A stretch of 50,322 nt of DNA, taken from positions 1-50,322 of the forward strand of contig JANBPK010001510.1 in assembly GCA_027579435.1 (NCBI GenBank). Direction: 5' to 3'. This document shows positions 1-10,237 of the stretch, piece by piece. The DNA comes from Candolleomyces eurysporus (lineage: Eukaryota > Basidiomycota > Agaricomycetes > Agaricales > Psathyrellaceae). Each line of letters begins with the position of its first letter. The stretch's first letter is position 1. A program made the translations under genes and the position numbers. The notes under the pieces are model-generated. The model made no database searches. It had not been told where the DNA came from and was given only the letters and a program-made list of their open reading frames with translations.

Positions 1-580
1 GAGCCCGACAGCGTGTACAAGGCGATCTCTGAGTCGGATCGCTATTGAGAGTGCCTCTTAGCGTTATAGAGTGGCAAAGAGAACATTCTACTAGGAGGTG
101 GCCTTGTACGGAGCCGTTGAGCCGGTTCAGCGGTCGGGATCGAGTTCCTTTGGCATGGTGTCAATATGCAATCCGCATCAAGAAACTTCACACTGGCACC
201 ATACGTCCAATCTCCGAGAGCAGGTCGGCTGCTCACCAACTATGGTCACCTTTTCGCCCCTTTTTTTTAGNATATTCATGTACAATCGTGCTCCTTAGGT
301 CTATGTACCGAGTTTCAAATGAATCCGTATCGATTACATTGAGCTATGGCGTCGATATGTTACCAGAATGCAGGGGGGTATTACGATTTGTCCTTGTTTG
401 GCTCCGCCAAAAGTTTGCCCCCAACCCCCTTACAGATTGCTCGCTTCGCTCGCAATGATCAGATCCATGGAGTCATTGGTGACAGGCGGATGTCATAATT
501 TTCAAGTGAGAATCTATCCAAAAACCACATTCCTGGCTGAAGGAACGTGATCGGCCTTCAAGAATTCATAACAGGAAGGA
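1..580. other. Left edge, no gene recognised
   Basis: I see no coding region with family similarity here. A T-run followed by an N lies near 271. The rightmost part (about 580-600) contains a TATCTTATC string that resembles the sequence found upstream of the F-box B genes at 5512-5521 and 12071-12080, but no F-box B coding sequence follows it to the left. This suggests that a third unit of the tandem array lost its F-box B gene here, or that the breakpoint lies at about 580. Confidence 0.4.
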
Positions 581-589
581 GACACCTAT

Positions 590-864
590 CTTATCTGTGC
601 CAACATAAATTGTCCAACTCTTGATGATATTCGAAACAATGCTCATGAGCTTGGAGATAACGGCTATTTTAAACATAAATTTTCGCAAAATATATTACTT
701 GCAACGTCCTAGAGTCCAAGCTCAACCTAACATAAGGGAAAGAAGTGCACAAAAGGCTTATTAGTAGCAATGGTGCGTCAGAAATTCAAGTCTGGGTCCA
801 ATCAGCAGTCAACAAAAGAAGTCGTTACGTTCTGAAGCTTCGTCAAAAAGTTCTGGAGGTCCTC
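590..864 (-). repeat. 3' flank of F-box type 1, repeated copy 1
   Basis: This stretch follows the stop codon of the minus-strand F-box gene at 865-2081. It is clearly similar to 12085-12330 and, in part, to 5525-5645 and 5770-5835. Shared strings include 'ggctattttaaa', 'agtccaa' and 'atcagcagtcaacaaaa'. It is the common 3' flank of the type 1 F-box family carried along in each tandem unit, so it marks unit boundaries. Confidence 0.7.
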
Positions 865-2081
865 CTATGTGAGGTCAATGTGATGTACTGCTGCAGTTCT
901 CAGCTGCGACCCAAATCGAGTTGCAAACTCTTTCAAGTTCCCCGTAGCCGCCCCTGCTGGGTCAGGGCGGCCATCCTCGCCCACAAGGGTAAGGTTCTCG
1001 AGAGATGGGAGCTCAAGACACCTTGCAAATCCTACCGCAACCTGGGAGAGGTTACGAATTTTGAACGACTTGAGGTTCGCGAGTTTGCATGAGTGTTCGG
1101 TGATTTGACTGTCTTCAAGCTCCAAAAGCTCTGGTTCCGTCCAGAGTAACGGCATTGCAATCTCGAAATGTTCAATATTGGCGCACATTGCAAGAACTCT
1201 AAGGCAAAGCAAGGAAAACTGGATCGCCTGATATTCATCGTCTGTTTCGAGAAAGTGGTGATCCGGTGCTGAGAGACTTAGATGGGTGATTGCGGACCAG
1301 TTGACGGGTAGCTGTAGCTCCTGCAGTTCAGAACCCTCTCCAACATCGGGATGGAGCAAGAGGCTCAGACTATAGACGTTGCTTGGCTGCAAGAACACTT
1401 CCTCTTTTTTNCTCGTCGTCGATTTCAAGGTTGTCGTCAGTCCAGGAGTAATGGAATAAGTCAATCTGAATATCGAGCTTTCGAAGGTGGGATACATCGT
1501 TGGTTTTGGGCTTCAACAGTTCTCTGAAAGGAGTGTCTGCCGACACAATAGGCACGGATAGATGGAGCTCCCCTATTCTGGGAGAGAGTTGTGCGAGGTA
1601 TTCGAGCAGCGGATCGGCCGCCTTGAATACGCCGAGGTCAAGGCTAGTGCATATTCCGTTCAATGGATCAACCTCGGTATCCGGGTACGAGGCGATGATA
1701 TGCGAGCGCAAGCCTTTGACCATAGATTTAGCATCGACCGTCACATTCAAGGTACGGTTCCCAGAACGAGAGACAAACATCTTTATACGGTTTATAAGGG
1801 TTTCAATCTTCTGTGCATAGACGTTTTTCTCATCCTTGCCAATCTCGAACATTGAAAGGGGGNTCGTACTGCCAGTCCGAAGGTTGAGGGAAAGGATAGC
1901 CCGGGAATACGATGGAGATGGTGTTCCAGAACGAAGGAGTCGCAAGCACTAATCGCTCGAACTCGTGGTTCACAAGGCTTAATGCCAATCTGGTATCAGA
2001 CTGAAGCACCCCATCCAATGCTGCGGCGAGTTCGAAGATATGCAGCATAAGTTCAGGGGGAAATTTGTGGAGTGCAGGCAT
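865..2081 (-). CDS. F-box protein, type 1 (LRR-like tail)
   Basis: The protein probably recruits substrates to an SCF (Skp1-Cullin-F-box) ubiquitin ligase. The N-terminus has an F-box pattern (FPPELMLHIFELAA, then LSLVNHEFERLVLATPSFW, residues about 5-50). About 350 residues of leucine-rich, repeat-like sequence follow. The frame is interrupted at N characters at 1863 and 1411. Deleting each N gives one continuous open frame of about 404 codons: DWQY-D-PLSMFEIG at the first, DDE-KKEEVFL at the second. I therefore read this as a single intact gene with two spurious bases, not as three ORFs. The start at 2081 is the first ATG and places the F-box at the usual N-terminal position. Decayed relatives lie at about 5546-5790 and 12367-12702. 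The substrate is unknown. Confidence 0.8.
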
Positions 2082-2702
2082 GGCCGGATCTCTGACGGGT
2101 TCACGATGTCGGGCTGGAGAAGGCTAGATAGAGTCGGTGATGGCTCCACCAGGCCCGCACGCCGACCTTTATATCTCGGGCGAGGGTAGCTTTGTCATGT
2201 CCAAGCCACCGCCTCACCGCATTGTCCTAGATTTTCCTCCCGCCATGGCTTTTTGCTTGGCTGCAACGAGGATTAAAATTGGCGGATGCTTACCAAGAAC
2301 TAAATTGAGGTTTATTGTGTATGGATGCGGTCCAAGCCACGGTAGTTGAGTATTCCTACCACGAGCGGTGTAGCGCTTGTAGTTTGCTTTGATCACATGT
2401 CCCTTTCCTCTTTGTCGCGGAGCATGGCCTTCCTAGGGTCGTTTTTGGATGTACCTACAAGTGGACGCCCAATTACTGGGCCGAATCGTCGGGGTAGTTG
2501 TGGGGAAGACCGGCTCTTTAACAAATTCTTATGCCCCAATTCGATCTCTCGTTTGATGCACTTAGCCTCCTACCAAACAAAGAAAGCCATCCTAAGGAAG
2601 AAACTTGCCGCGCCATACATACACTCAACAGCCGTGTGAAAATTGAGCTGACGGATAACGCCTACTTCGATCTCTTTCCAACGTCATTCAGCTTACCTGA
2701 AA
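2082..2702. other. Intergenic, F-box type 1 to USP relic
   Basis: No gene is recognised. It presumably contains the promoter of the minus-strand F-box gene and, near 2650-2702, the degenerate upstream region of the USP relic. The string 'ctctttccaacgtcattcag' can be aligned with the sequence just before the intact USP start at 12720. Confidence 0.4.
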
Positions 2703-3490
2703 ATGGTTCCCTGTTCACGTTTGAATGGCCTGGTACGATTGCAGACACTTCGGCTCTCGCAGGCGGTACATTTCCTCTGATTGCTGCTCCGATGATCATG
2801 TGCCTCAGGACTCGCCCCCAGGCATCGACGTTGCCTCTCAACGGATCGACACCACGCCCAAACCCTTGTCAGAAAACCAGACCCTCAACGTGAAGGAAAA
2901 AGCCAAGCTCGTTGGAGACTCCTCGGGTGGGTGCGGAGCCCCAGGCGCGTCGTCCTCTCCCACTTCGTTTCTCCCGTCCATTGTTAGTATGATCGGACGC
3001 TGACCATCCCCCCGCCAGGTCCAATCCGTTGTCAGCTCTGTCATGAGATCCCTCTCCTCCGCTCACCAGTCCAAATTTAAAGCTTGGCAAGAAGAGATCA
3101 TACCATGCGAGCATACATTGATGTTGCGAGCAGTTCAAATTGAGCATATAGCACAATCCGGTGCGTCATCCCTATCACCCTTTTGCTACCATATTGACGC
3201 GTCGCTGCCGTAGGCATTGCACATTGCAACGCCTGCAACCTCTAGTAAAACCTCTGGCTCTACTCACCTGCTGCTCCCTCGGCTGCAGACGTCAACTGTA
3301 CGGAGGATTGAGCAGACACGGGCATGGGCTGGAGCATTTTGAGAGTCAGGCCATGCGGTTAATGTCCAGTTAGGTAGCATTGTGGCTGAGGGCGCGTGAG
3401 TCATGTTTCTTTCCTCTTCCTGCCGAGGTCGTACCCGATGTGCGAGAACTGATGGGTGTGGTTCCATCTATTTACTGCTATAGCTACGAC
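2703..3490 (+). pseudogene. USP5-like deubiquitinase relic (zinc-finger part only)
   Basis: This is a degraded copy of the 5' part of the intact gene at 12720. It begins with an ATG followed by codons matching the intact exon 1 (LNGLVRLQTLRLSQAVH versus LDGLARLQAPRLSQAVH). The end of exon 1 is deleted. Remnants of introns and exons 2-5 then follow in the same order, including the CEHTLML and GHGLEHF regions and the 'gacgcgtcgctgccgtagg' acceptor. It stops just after the equivalent of the DIYCYSCDD codons (intact position about 13760), where it is fused directly to the 3' flank of the next F-box gene. Many indels and stops are present, and no catalytic domain was included. It is non-functional. 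Confidence 0.8.
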
Positions 3491-3648
3491 AATCCAGCAG
3501 CGCCAGGCACCTATCGGGCTAGCGCGTGCTTGCCTCAGACAGAGTTCTTCAATCCTTGAACACAGACCCATTCGTGTGCCATCTACTACATCAAACTGGG
3601 AGAGAGAGAGTGAAATCGAGATCACGATAAAGAACAGTTCGCACACAG

Positions 3649-5409
3649 CTACATTCCTATTCCTTCATCTAAATACATTTCGTAACCCTCGAAAGAAAAT
3701 CCATCCAAATTTACGTCTTTGGTTCGAAGTAACTGCAGGGGATCACGAAAGAGCATGGGGACCGAGACGACGAATTCCGCTTTCCGTAGGCGCGCAATAC
3801 CTGGTTCACGCCCGTCTCTTCTCCTTGCCGCCACGAAATCTATGAGGGCATCGAGAACGGGGTCATCACAATGATATGGATATTCACATCTGAATGCAAC
3901 TGTCTCCAATTTCGGTAGTACAGGAACCTCGACCAGGTTCCCACCACTGTGCGATTCGTGCCCAGGCGTAATATTGGCAAACATCTGAGGGGTCAGGGTT
4001 GCTGCGTCCGACAGATTGTAATAATACCCACATGGTGGATTGGAATGAAGTTCCAGACGGACGACGTTTGTAAGGTGTCGTAGACAATGATCAAGGCCGG
4101 CGGGAGTGAAAGTGGGAGTGTGTAGTTTCACATCTGTGAGTTGATTTCCGAAGCGCTCGAGGAAGTGAGCGATGCCGCTTTCGCCATGATCGTGGGGTAT
4201 GCAATCGGGACCCGAGCCTTCGTTAATGGCTAGCTTGCGAAGTGACGGGAGGACCACGAGGGAGGCGAAATTGGTGGGGATATCATATGAATGCGGGGTG
4301 ATAGACAATTCCTCGAGGAAGGCTACCGTGATGGGCTCGGTGGCAACAATGGGAGGGGTAGGTTCCATCGGAATGCTGCAGGTGACCAGATTTGGGCATA
4401 ACTTGAGCAACCTGAGTGCCTCATTAGGACCAAAGTGGAGAGAAGACGCCACGATGTCGTGGTACCCTCTAAATGCGAGGTGGGTGAGAGAGGGCCAATT
4501 AACAGCCATGGTCGTGATATCTTGCATTACCCAGTTCAAGTTGAGCTTGCGGATTGAATCGTGCATGAGGATTGACGGTCCTCCATGCATCCAATCCGTT
4601 TGCCACAACTCCAACGATTCTTGGGGCATCTCTTGTTCAGAGTGTGAGAGTACAAGGTGAAAATCGAGCTCCACATTCTGCAGGATGGCGTTTTTGGAGG
4701 GCTGGACGAGGATTAATTGACGGAGAGGTGTGTCGACGAAGGGGAGAGTGAAACAAAACAGCACTTCCCTCCACCGCGCTTTTGATTCCAGCAGGATCTC
4801 CACGAGGCCCTCCAGATATCGCAGCTCCTCCCTCATGCATTCTTTCTCCATGGGAGAGTTCCACGTGGAGACCGCGTACCTATCGATGCAGCCTTCGACC
4901 TCTATGCACAGCGGATAGCCTGCAGATCGTGCGATCGATGTCCTCACCATCGATTCAAGCCTCCCAAGTTGAACTCTCCAGTCGTCCTTATAGGGCGGAT
5001 ACTTGGGGATACGGATATCCAGATATCGCCATAGAGGTTTGGTACCGATGGAGACCTCCCTCCAACGCGTGCAAACGTGGCTGAAGGCCATTGCTTTACG
5101 GAATGACACGAGCCCCTGGAAGCTCCGCGTCCGCTCCTCAACAGCAGTGACAAGGATGGAGGATAGGATATCGTCTGGGACTCTTTTGATTGGCGACAAT
5201 AGAGCCAAGTGATCGCCAATAAACTCCAATTCAGCCCTTCTGCGCCCCTCCAAGTCCTCCGGCTGCAGCTCCAAGTCCTTGATTTGTTGATCGATTTTAT
5301 CCAGGACCGCCTGCCGCGTGCTAATGAACGCTCGAATTTCGGGGATTTCTACATCCGAAGGGACGTAATTGGTCTTCAAGTGTGAATGAAAGGGAGAAGA
5401 TGAGGACAT
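3649..5409 (-). CDS. F-box protein, type B (586 aa)
   Basis: A single open frame of 586 residues. The N-terminus (SHLKTNYVPSDVEIPEIR) leads into a short coiled-coil-like segment (about residues 28-65). The F-box follows (LLSPIKRVPDDILSSILV ... SHVCTRWREVSIGTKPLW, about 70-125). The rest is leucine-rich and probably folds as LRR-like repeats. This architecture is common in Agaricomycete F-box families. It is expected to act as an SCF adaptor; the target is unknown. A close paralogue is encoded at 10238-11989 and a dead copy at 38134-39801. The start at 5409 aligns with the same MSSSSPF/MASSSPF start in all three copies. No introns are needed. Confidence 0.85.
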   Translation of the reverse strand: MSSSSPFHSHLKTNYVPSDVEIPEIRAFISTRQAVLDKIDQQIKDLELQPEDLEGRRRAELEFIGDHLALLSPIKRVPDDILSSILVTAVEERTRSFQGLVSFRKAMAFSHVCTRWREVSIGTKPLWRYLDIRIPKYPPYKDDWRVQLGRLESMVRTSIARSAGYPLCIEVEGCIDRYAVSTWNSPMEKECMREELRYLEGLVEILLESKARWREVLFCFTLPFVDTPLRQLILVQPSKNAILQNVELDFHLVLSHSEQEMPQESLELWQTDWMHGGPSILMHDSIRKLNLNWVMQDITTMAVNWPSLTHLAFRGYHDIVASSLHFGPNEALRLLKLCPNLVTCSIPMEPTPPIVATEPITVAFLEELSITPHSYDIPTNFASLVVLPSLRKLAINEGSGPDCIPHDHGESGIAHFLERFGNQLTDVKLHTPTFTPAGLDHCLRHLTNVVRLELHSNPPCGYYYNLSDAATLTPQMFANITPGHESHSGGNLVEVPVLPKLETVAFRCEYPYHCDDPVLDALIDFVAARRRDGREPGIARLRKAEFVVSVPMLFRDPLQLLRTKDVNLDGFSFEGYEMYLDEGIGM

Positions 5410-5511
5410 TGGTCACGGTAGTGAGGGAGAGGTAGAAAGAACAATAGGTCCCGACGCATTAATGAGTCCGGATCTGGAGGCGCTGGCACCTGACGCATGA
5501 TGGCCCAAACG

Positions 5512-5521
5512 TTATCTTATC
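5512..5521 (-). promoter_or_regulatory. Tandem GATA motif upstream of F-box B
   Basis: The plus strand reads TTATCTTATC, i.e. GATAAGATAA on the gene's strand, about 105 bp upstream of its ATG. The same motif is at 12071-12080 upstream of the paralogue and, more loosely, near 39893-39911 upstream of the dead copy. This is compatible with sites for fungal GATA-type factors, but conservation by shared descent alone cannot be excluded. Confidence 0.35.
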
Positions 5522-5545
5522 TTTGCCAGAACCTAGAGGCAACGG

Positions 5546-5843
5546 CTATATTAAAATGCTCCCAAGACATATTGCTTGCAACGTTATAGAGTCCAATCTC
5601 AAGCTAAGAAAAGGGAAGAAGTATATAAGACGGCTATTAGTAGCAAGCATCGAGAAGGGGTCAGGCTGCCGGTGTGAAGGTCGATGGCAGAGAAAGGATA
5701 ATCTGGGAATACGACGGAGATAGTGTTCCAGAACGATGGGGCATGACGTTCGAAACATACTCGTGAAACTTGGGGCAGAACGGCCATTTTAAATATAAAT
5801 GTCCATAATATATTATCCTACAGTCCAAGCTCAACCACCGCAA
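5546..5843 (-). pseudogene. F-box type 1 relic
   Basis: The minus-strand translation contains APSFWNTISVVFPDYPFS, matching TPSFWNTISIVFPGYPFP of the gene at 865-2081. It is surrounded by fragments of that gene's 3' flank (5525-5645 and 5770-5835). Only the F-box end and flank pieces remain. It occupies the position expected of a type 1 gene next to F-box B in the tandem unit. Confidence 0.7.
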
Positions 5844-6116
5844 GACCGTGCAAGGAAAAATGAATCTAGCGAAAGAGCGAGCCAGGCGGAAACGAAATCA
5901 AAAACCAGGAAATTGGAAAGAATGCCCAAGTCGTTGTCAGAGGCACAAGGCGACGGAAATCCCAACAGCGGGTCTTTAGTCAACTCCCCAACTTACCTCA
6001 GCATCTATAATTTAATCCCACATTTCTCGGCATGCCGACCCGGAGTACAGTAGACCCGTAGTACAGTACTCACTAGGTGGCGTGGCAGTGCCATCCCATA
6101 TTTCTTGCTTCAGCAT

Positions 6117-6359
6117 TACAGTCGTTTGCAAAATAAACTGCAGCGTCTTTTTTTTTTTTCGAGCAAGTTGTGACATGATNGTCACTGTTGCCGCTGTCCT
6201 CCCACCATGCCCGGAACGTCGTCCACCCATCCTCCATGCCATTTCAGCATCCTTTTCAACCACCCCACCCAAATATGGCAGTGTGACCGTTGCTGACAGC
6301 GGTCACAATTTGCTCGAAAGAAAAAAAAACGACTGCAGTTTATTTTGCAAACGACTGTA
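6117..6359. repeat. MITE-like foldback element
   Basis: Two arms of about 58 bp (6117-6174 and 6302-6359) are inverted copies. The left begins 'tacagtcgtttgcaaaataa' and the right ends with its complement; both contain a T/A run and then gagcaa/ttgctc and gtgac/gtcac. The spacer is about 127 bp and has no ORF. Size and structure fit a non-autonomous miniature inverted-repeat element. I see no clear target-site duplication. The N at 6180 lies just inside the left arm. Confidence 0.65.
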
Positions 6360-6842
6360 GCTCCCGATTCTGCTGCTTATTTTAATTGACATCCAATCGT
6401 GAAGTAGATAGGATATATCCAGTTAGCAGACAGGCAGTCAAGGGAACGCAACAATGAACAGCTTGAGACCAAGAGGGTTCGCCATAGTGCCTAGTAATTT
6501 GTATGCTTCCCTACTGCTACTCATACTAATACTCCCTTCATGCTTCTTAGTTGTGCTCACTGATGCCCGCCTACAGCGTGCTCGCGCTTGCGCGAGGGGA
6601 AGGGCGGAGCCCAAGTGCTGCTGTTGGAAGCAGGAGGTTTGCATGAAACCGAGGAAGAGGGATATAGCCGTTGAATACATCGTCATGTTTTATACATAAA
6701 AGGAAGACTTCTGACATGGGAAAGCCTTGCTGAAGCCAGGAATCTATCATCAGTGATCAGTTGAGTTGGACCCTGATCACTGCTCTCCCACCCCTCCCCT
6801 GATGATCTCGAGTTCCAGAGGTGCGTACTATTAATAGGCTTA

Positions 6843-7136
6843 CTACTCCTTGCATTCGCATGTCCACACCCCGATATGATCTGGGGTTGGGCTTGCTCTT
6901 CCGGGCCTCAAGTTGGGGTCATGAGCTATTATAATAGGCAATGAGCAAACCTTAAGGGACTTTGGAAAGTGAAGGCGCATGAACGAGACAATAAAGTTGA
7001 ACGAGTCACACTCACCACCGTCTAGTGCTACTCGCGTCGTAGGCACTGATGCCAAGGGTGCGGCGGTGACCATCATCACGAGCACCATGCTGATCATGAA
7101 CGCTGGAATAGAGAGTGTAGGCTTGAAGCCCTGCAT
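6843..7136 (-). CDS. Possible small secreted protein
   Basis: This reading frame starts with a convincing signal peptide (FMISMVLVMMVTAAPLAS, cleavage likely after residue 26 or so). It ends DHIGVWTCECKE, which resembles tails of short secreted proteins in mushrooms. A GT donor at 7015 (GTGAGT) and an AG acceptor near 6926 would remove a 90-bp in-frame intron, giving about 67 residues. Unspliced, the frame stays open for 97 residues. A TATA box lies 77 bp upstream of the ATG (7214-7220). Function is unknown. The call rests on signal peptide, TATA and splice sites together. Confidence 0.45.
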   Translation of the reverse strand: MQGFKPTLSIPAFMISMVLVMMVTAAPLASVPTTRVALDGGECDSFNFIVSFMRLHFPKSLKVCSLPIIIAHDPNLRPGRASPTPDHIGVWTCECKE

Positions 7137-7213
7137 AGAAGATGTGCTCAGGTCTGAGGGATGATATACAGTGTTCTTGTTATGGTAGAAGCATAGAGGT
7201 TCTCAGTAGGCCG

Positions 7214-7220
7214 ATTTATA
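7214..7220 (-). promoter_or_regulatory. TATA box for small secreted protein
   Basis: TATAAAT on the minus strand, 77 bp upstream of the ATG at 7136. The spacing is like that of the TATA boxes in front of the other secreted-enzyme genes in this window. Confidence 0.4.
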
Positions 7221-8395
7221 CTAGTTGGAGGGTCCCCAACCTGGTCCTGATCAAGCCCTCCCGAGGCCTCTGAGCTCCAAATCTTGATACCATCCGCGCT
7301 TCATCCAAAGAAGGTTAAGCCCAGAACGGCATTGGAGAAAGAAGATCCGCCATGGAGCTCCAGGAGCTCTCTTTTGCGAGTCTGAGAACCACGCAGCAGC
7401 TCTTTGTCAGCAACGGTTAGGCTGGGATAAGATATGATTGATCATGGAACTGTCTCTCCAACAGTTTGTTTCAAAGTTGTAAGGCGTTCAGGTCCATCCA
7501 ACCCATCAATAACTCATAGAATCTAGGTTGAGATTCCAGGTCGCGATGATTGTGACAGGGTCCATACATTCACTGTTCCTAGATCAGCGACGAACTGTGG
7601 ACGACGCGAGTCATCTCTCCTACTAGAAGTTCAGAGTATGTCTGATCAACGAGATGTCATCATGCGAACCTCCTGTGGTGGCACACGGGGTGAACCAAAG
7701 TGATGATTGATCTCTCACTTAGTTGGATGGAAAAGCCCATTGAGTGAAATTATAAATGATGTGAAACGGATCAACGCCTGTATGGGTGTGAGGATACAAA
7801 ACTAGCAGCTTCAATGCACTCTCCTTTGCAGCCACGAACAATTTAGCCTTCATACAGCAGCATCGATTCGGGGCGAATGCCCGTGATCACTGACAGCGCG
7901 TCCAAGTCACTGGCTTTATGACCGCTGCCATGACTCGCTGCCTTCAATTGCATGAGATGATCGGAACTCAGAAGGGAAGGTGAGAGGGATGGATAGCGCT
8001 GTGGTACAATGGTATGTGGGTACATATCCAGCTGGGGACTGGTAACGGACAACCAGTTCAGTCAGCCACTCAATCGTTCAACTCAATTATTATTATAGAT
8101 ACTAGCCGTCCACTGTGACGTTGGATCTTTTGATGACTCTTCTTCAGAGGATAGATCACGCTAGGGAGAAGGCTCCAGAGATGTTGATCTTGGTATAATC
8201 GCTATTAGAAGCCCGACACTCATCAGAGATGAGTTCAGATTGCTATTTGCTCCATTCTGAACTCGCTCGGGAGAAGGCCACCTCAGGCGGGAGATCATCT
8301 TGCTTAGTCAGGGCCCAAGAGGGCCTTCTCCTCAGCGGTAGGAAGCCCCTTTTCTTAGAGGGGTATTGCCTGCGCAGGATCACCTATAATCCTAG
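7221..8395. other. Intergenic, no gene recognised
   Basis: About 1.2 kb with only short frames and no family similarity that I can see. No inverted repeats or tandem arrays were noticed. Confidence 0.4.
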
Positions 8396-8722
8396 TTTGG
8401 AACGGTCGGAAAATCAGGGAAGTCGAGCAGTTGGACGAAGTGCTCCAGAATCTGCCATCATGCAGATTTACAAAAAAACACATTGGTGGCAGACTCCAAA
8501 CTGATGCTACAGACCACATTCTCGTATGTTTTACACGCACTCCCTTTCTATATATATTTTTGGAACGGTCAACAACTCGGGAACATTGAGCGGTTGGCCA
8601 CCAAAGTCCTCCGGAATCTGCCATGCAGATTTGAGAAACAGAGGTTGTTGGCAGATTTCGAACCAATGTTGCAGACCACATTGTCGTATGTTTTCCACGC
8701 ACTCCCTTTCAATACATATTCT
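8396..8722. repeat. Tandem duplication, ~163-bp unit
   Basis: Two adjacent diverged copies, 8396-8558 and 8559-8722. Each starts 'tttggaacggtc', passes through 'ctccrgaatctgcca' and 'gcagaccacatt', and ends 'cgcactccctttc'. The second copy overlaps the 3' end of the F-box pseudogene, so the duplication probably affected the tail of that gene. Confidence 0.65.
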
Positions 8723-9838
8723 TTAGAATGGGCGAACCCTCTGGGAAGATGGAATGGCAGCGGGCGGAACGCGAGCTCTCTGAGTCTCTGGAGTAGTACG
8801 GGTGCACGGCCTGTCGGTATGGTGACATCTCTTTGGAGGGTGAGATAGCAAGTCACGAGGTTCGGGCATTCTTCAAACAATAACAAGGCCTGTGCCGCAT
8901 CAAAACGATGGGAAGAAGAGGTGAGGTATCCACCAAAAAACAAATGCTCCAAATTGGACCATGCTACGGGTATGCGCATCAAATTGTGACATATGAATTG
9001 ACGACCTATTCTCAATGAGAGCAATGTCGGTGCGCTCAAGATATTTGTGATCCACACCATGTGTTCGTTCAGCAGGTGTTCATGTTGGAATGGGTCTATG
9101 CGACAGTCGAGTTCGGCAGTTGTGAGCGTTGGAGTTGATTAGGGAGGAACGGTTAGAAGACGCATGGTGGGGAGGTTGGGAAGTTGTGCCAGAGGGAAGT
9201 TACATCGCAAGTACAAATCCTTCCACCACGGTGACGATGAACATAAAACCTTCACGAGTTCGTTAAACTCGATGCACTCCGTGACAAAGGCACCCTCCGT
9301 TCGGCCGGGTGGCGCATCGCGGTTGGTGACTTCGACGCTAAGGTCACAGCCATCAGAGCGTGAAATCCACGCTTTTGTCATTGTGACAAGTTTGGTAATC
9401 TCCACACTCCAGGTATCCCGATTGCTAGATGATGACCGAGGATAGACAGGAAGCTGAATGTGTAGATGACGCCAAAGTTGTTTTGTGGCCAGAGCCNACC
9501 TCACGCCAGCGCTGGCAAACGTGACTGATGACTACGGCTGGGTGACTTGCTGAGATCTGCAGATCAACATTGGAAACTGAGAGAAAGATCGACGTAAGGA
9601 CGTCGACGTTGACTCGCTGGATGGGGGCAAGTAGATTCTTGTGTTTGTTCACTTCCCTCTTCTGTGCTTCCCAGCGCTTCTCCAATTGTCGTAGCTCCTG
9701 CCTGAGCTCTTCCATCCTCCCTTCTATTTTCTTCAAGGTCTCCTCGCCTTTGTGAACCGCGTAACGTATGGCCGGTATTTCTTCGTCGGAAGGAACGTAG
9801 TGAATGTTGAAGTTCTCGGTGCCAGAGGGGAAATTCAT
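8569..9838 (-). pseudogene. F-box protein with in-frame stop
   Basis: A third F-box subtype. It has the family N-terminus (HYVPSDEEIPAIRY), a strong coiled-coil segment rich in E, K and R (about residues 25-70), then an F-box (LLAPIQRVNVDVLTSIFL ... SHVCQRWREVALATKQLW) and an LRR-like tail. The N at 9497 is a spurious base: removing it gives CQRWRE-VALATKQLW in one frame. A TAA at 9139-9141 then interrupts the same frame after LLTVPP, and the frame continues open on the other side to 8569 (LTTAELD, WSNLEHLFFGG). I found no splice sites that would skip the stop. The tail ends in a duplicated segment. I chose the ATG at 9838 by alignment to paralogues; a further ATG lies at 9922. It could still make a truncated protein of about 233 residues. 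Confidence 0.7.
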
Positions 9839-9922
9839 TTTTATGTTGAGAAGAGTGGGGCTGAGGATGTGGTTCACGTTGAAGAATGCCTCCTGAAATC
9901 CCATCAAGCCATCGATAAGCAA

Positions 9923-10237
9923 AGCTCACGTCAACGTCATGCGGCACACTTTAGGTATCAATCTTCAGAGGTTCGAGTGTATGCGCCGACTTCCGGCTCC
10001 GAGCCTACGTCTCACAAGTTGCGTTGCGCACGAATCCTTCGGGTCAGCTATGGCCTTTGCCGCCGGGCCTCTGTAAAATCTAGTAGCGCCAGGTACCTAT
10101 CCGGCTGGCACCTGTTTGTATCAGACTCGATCCTTTGGACGCGGACCCATTCGTGTGCTATCTACTACATCAAGCTGAGATAGAGAGTGCATTAGAGATT
10201 ACTATAAAGGACAGTTCCAACACAGCTACATCCCTAT
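9923..10237. other. 3' flank of F-box B'
   Basis: From about 10080 this matches 3495-3648 and, in part, 38028-38133. Shared strings include 'acccattcgtgtgc', 'atctactacatcaa' and 'aagaaaatccatcc'. It is the conserved 3' flank of the F-box B family. The left limit at about 10080 corresponds to the duplication junction at about 3490. Confidence 0.6.

Noticed and set aside
4199..4660. Plus-strand ORF of 153 codons
   Set aside because: Antisense to the F-box B coding region. The same shadow frame appears at 10800-11237 opposite the paralogue, so it follows from the sense codons.
6454..6699. Plus-strand 81-codon ORF with a hydrophobic stretch (LYASLLLLILILPS)
   Set aside because: No TATA box, no splice sites and no similarity recognised. 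One hydrophobic run is weak evidence in 81 codons.
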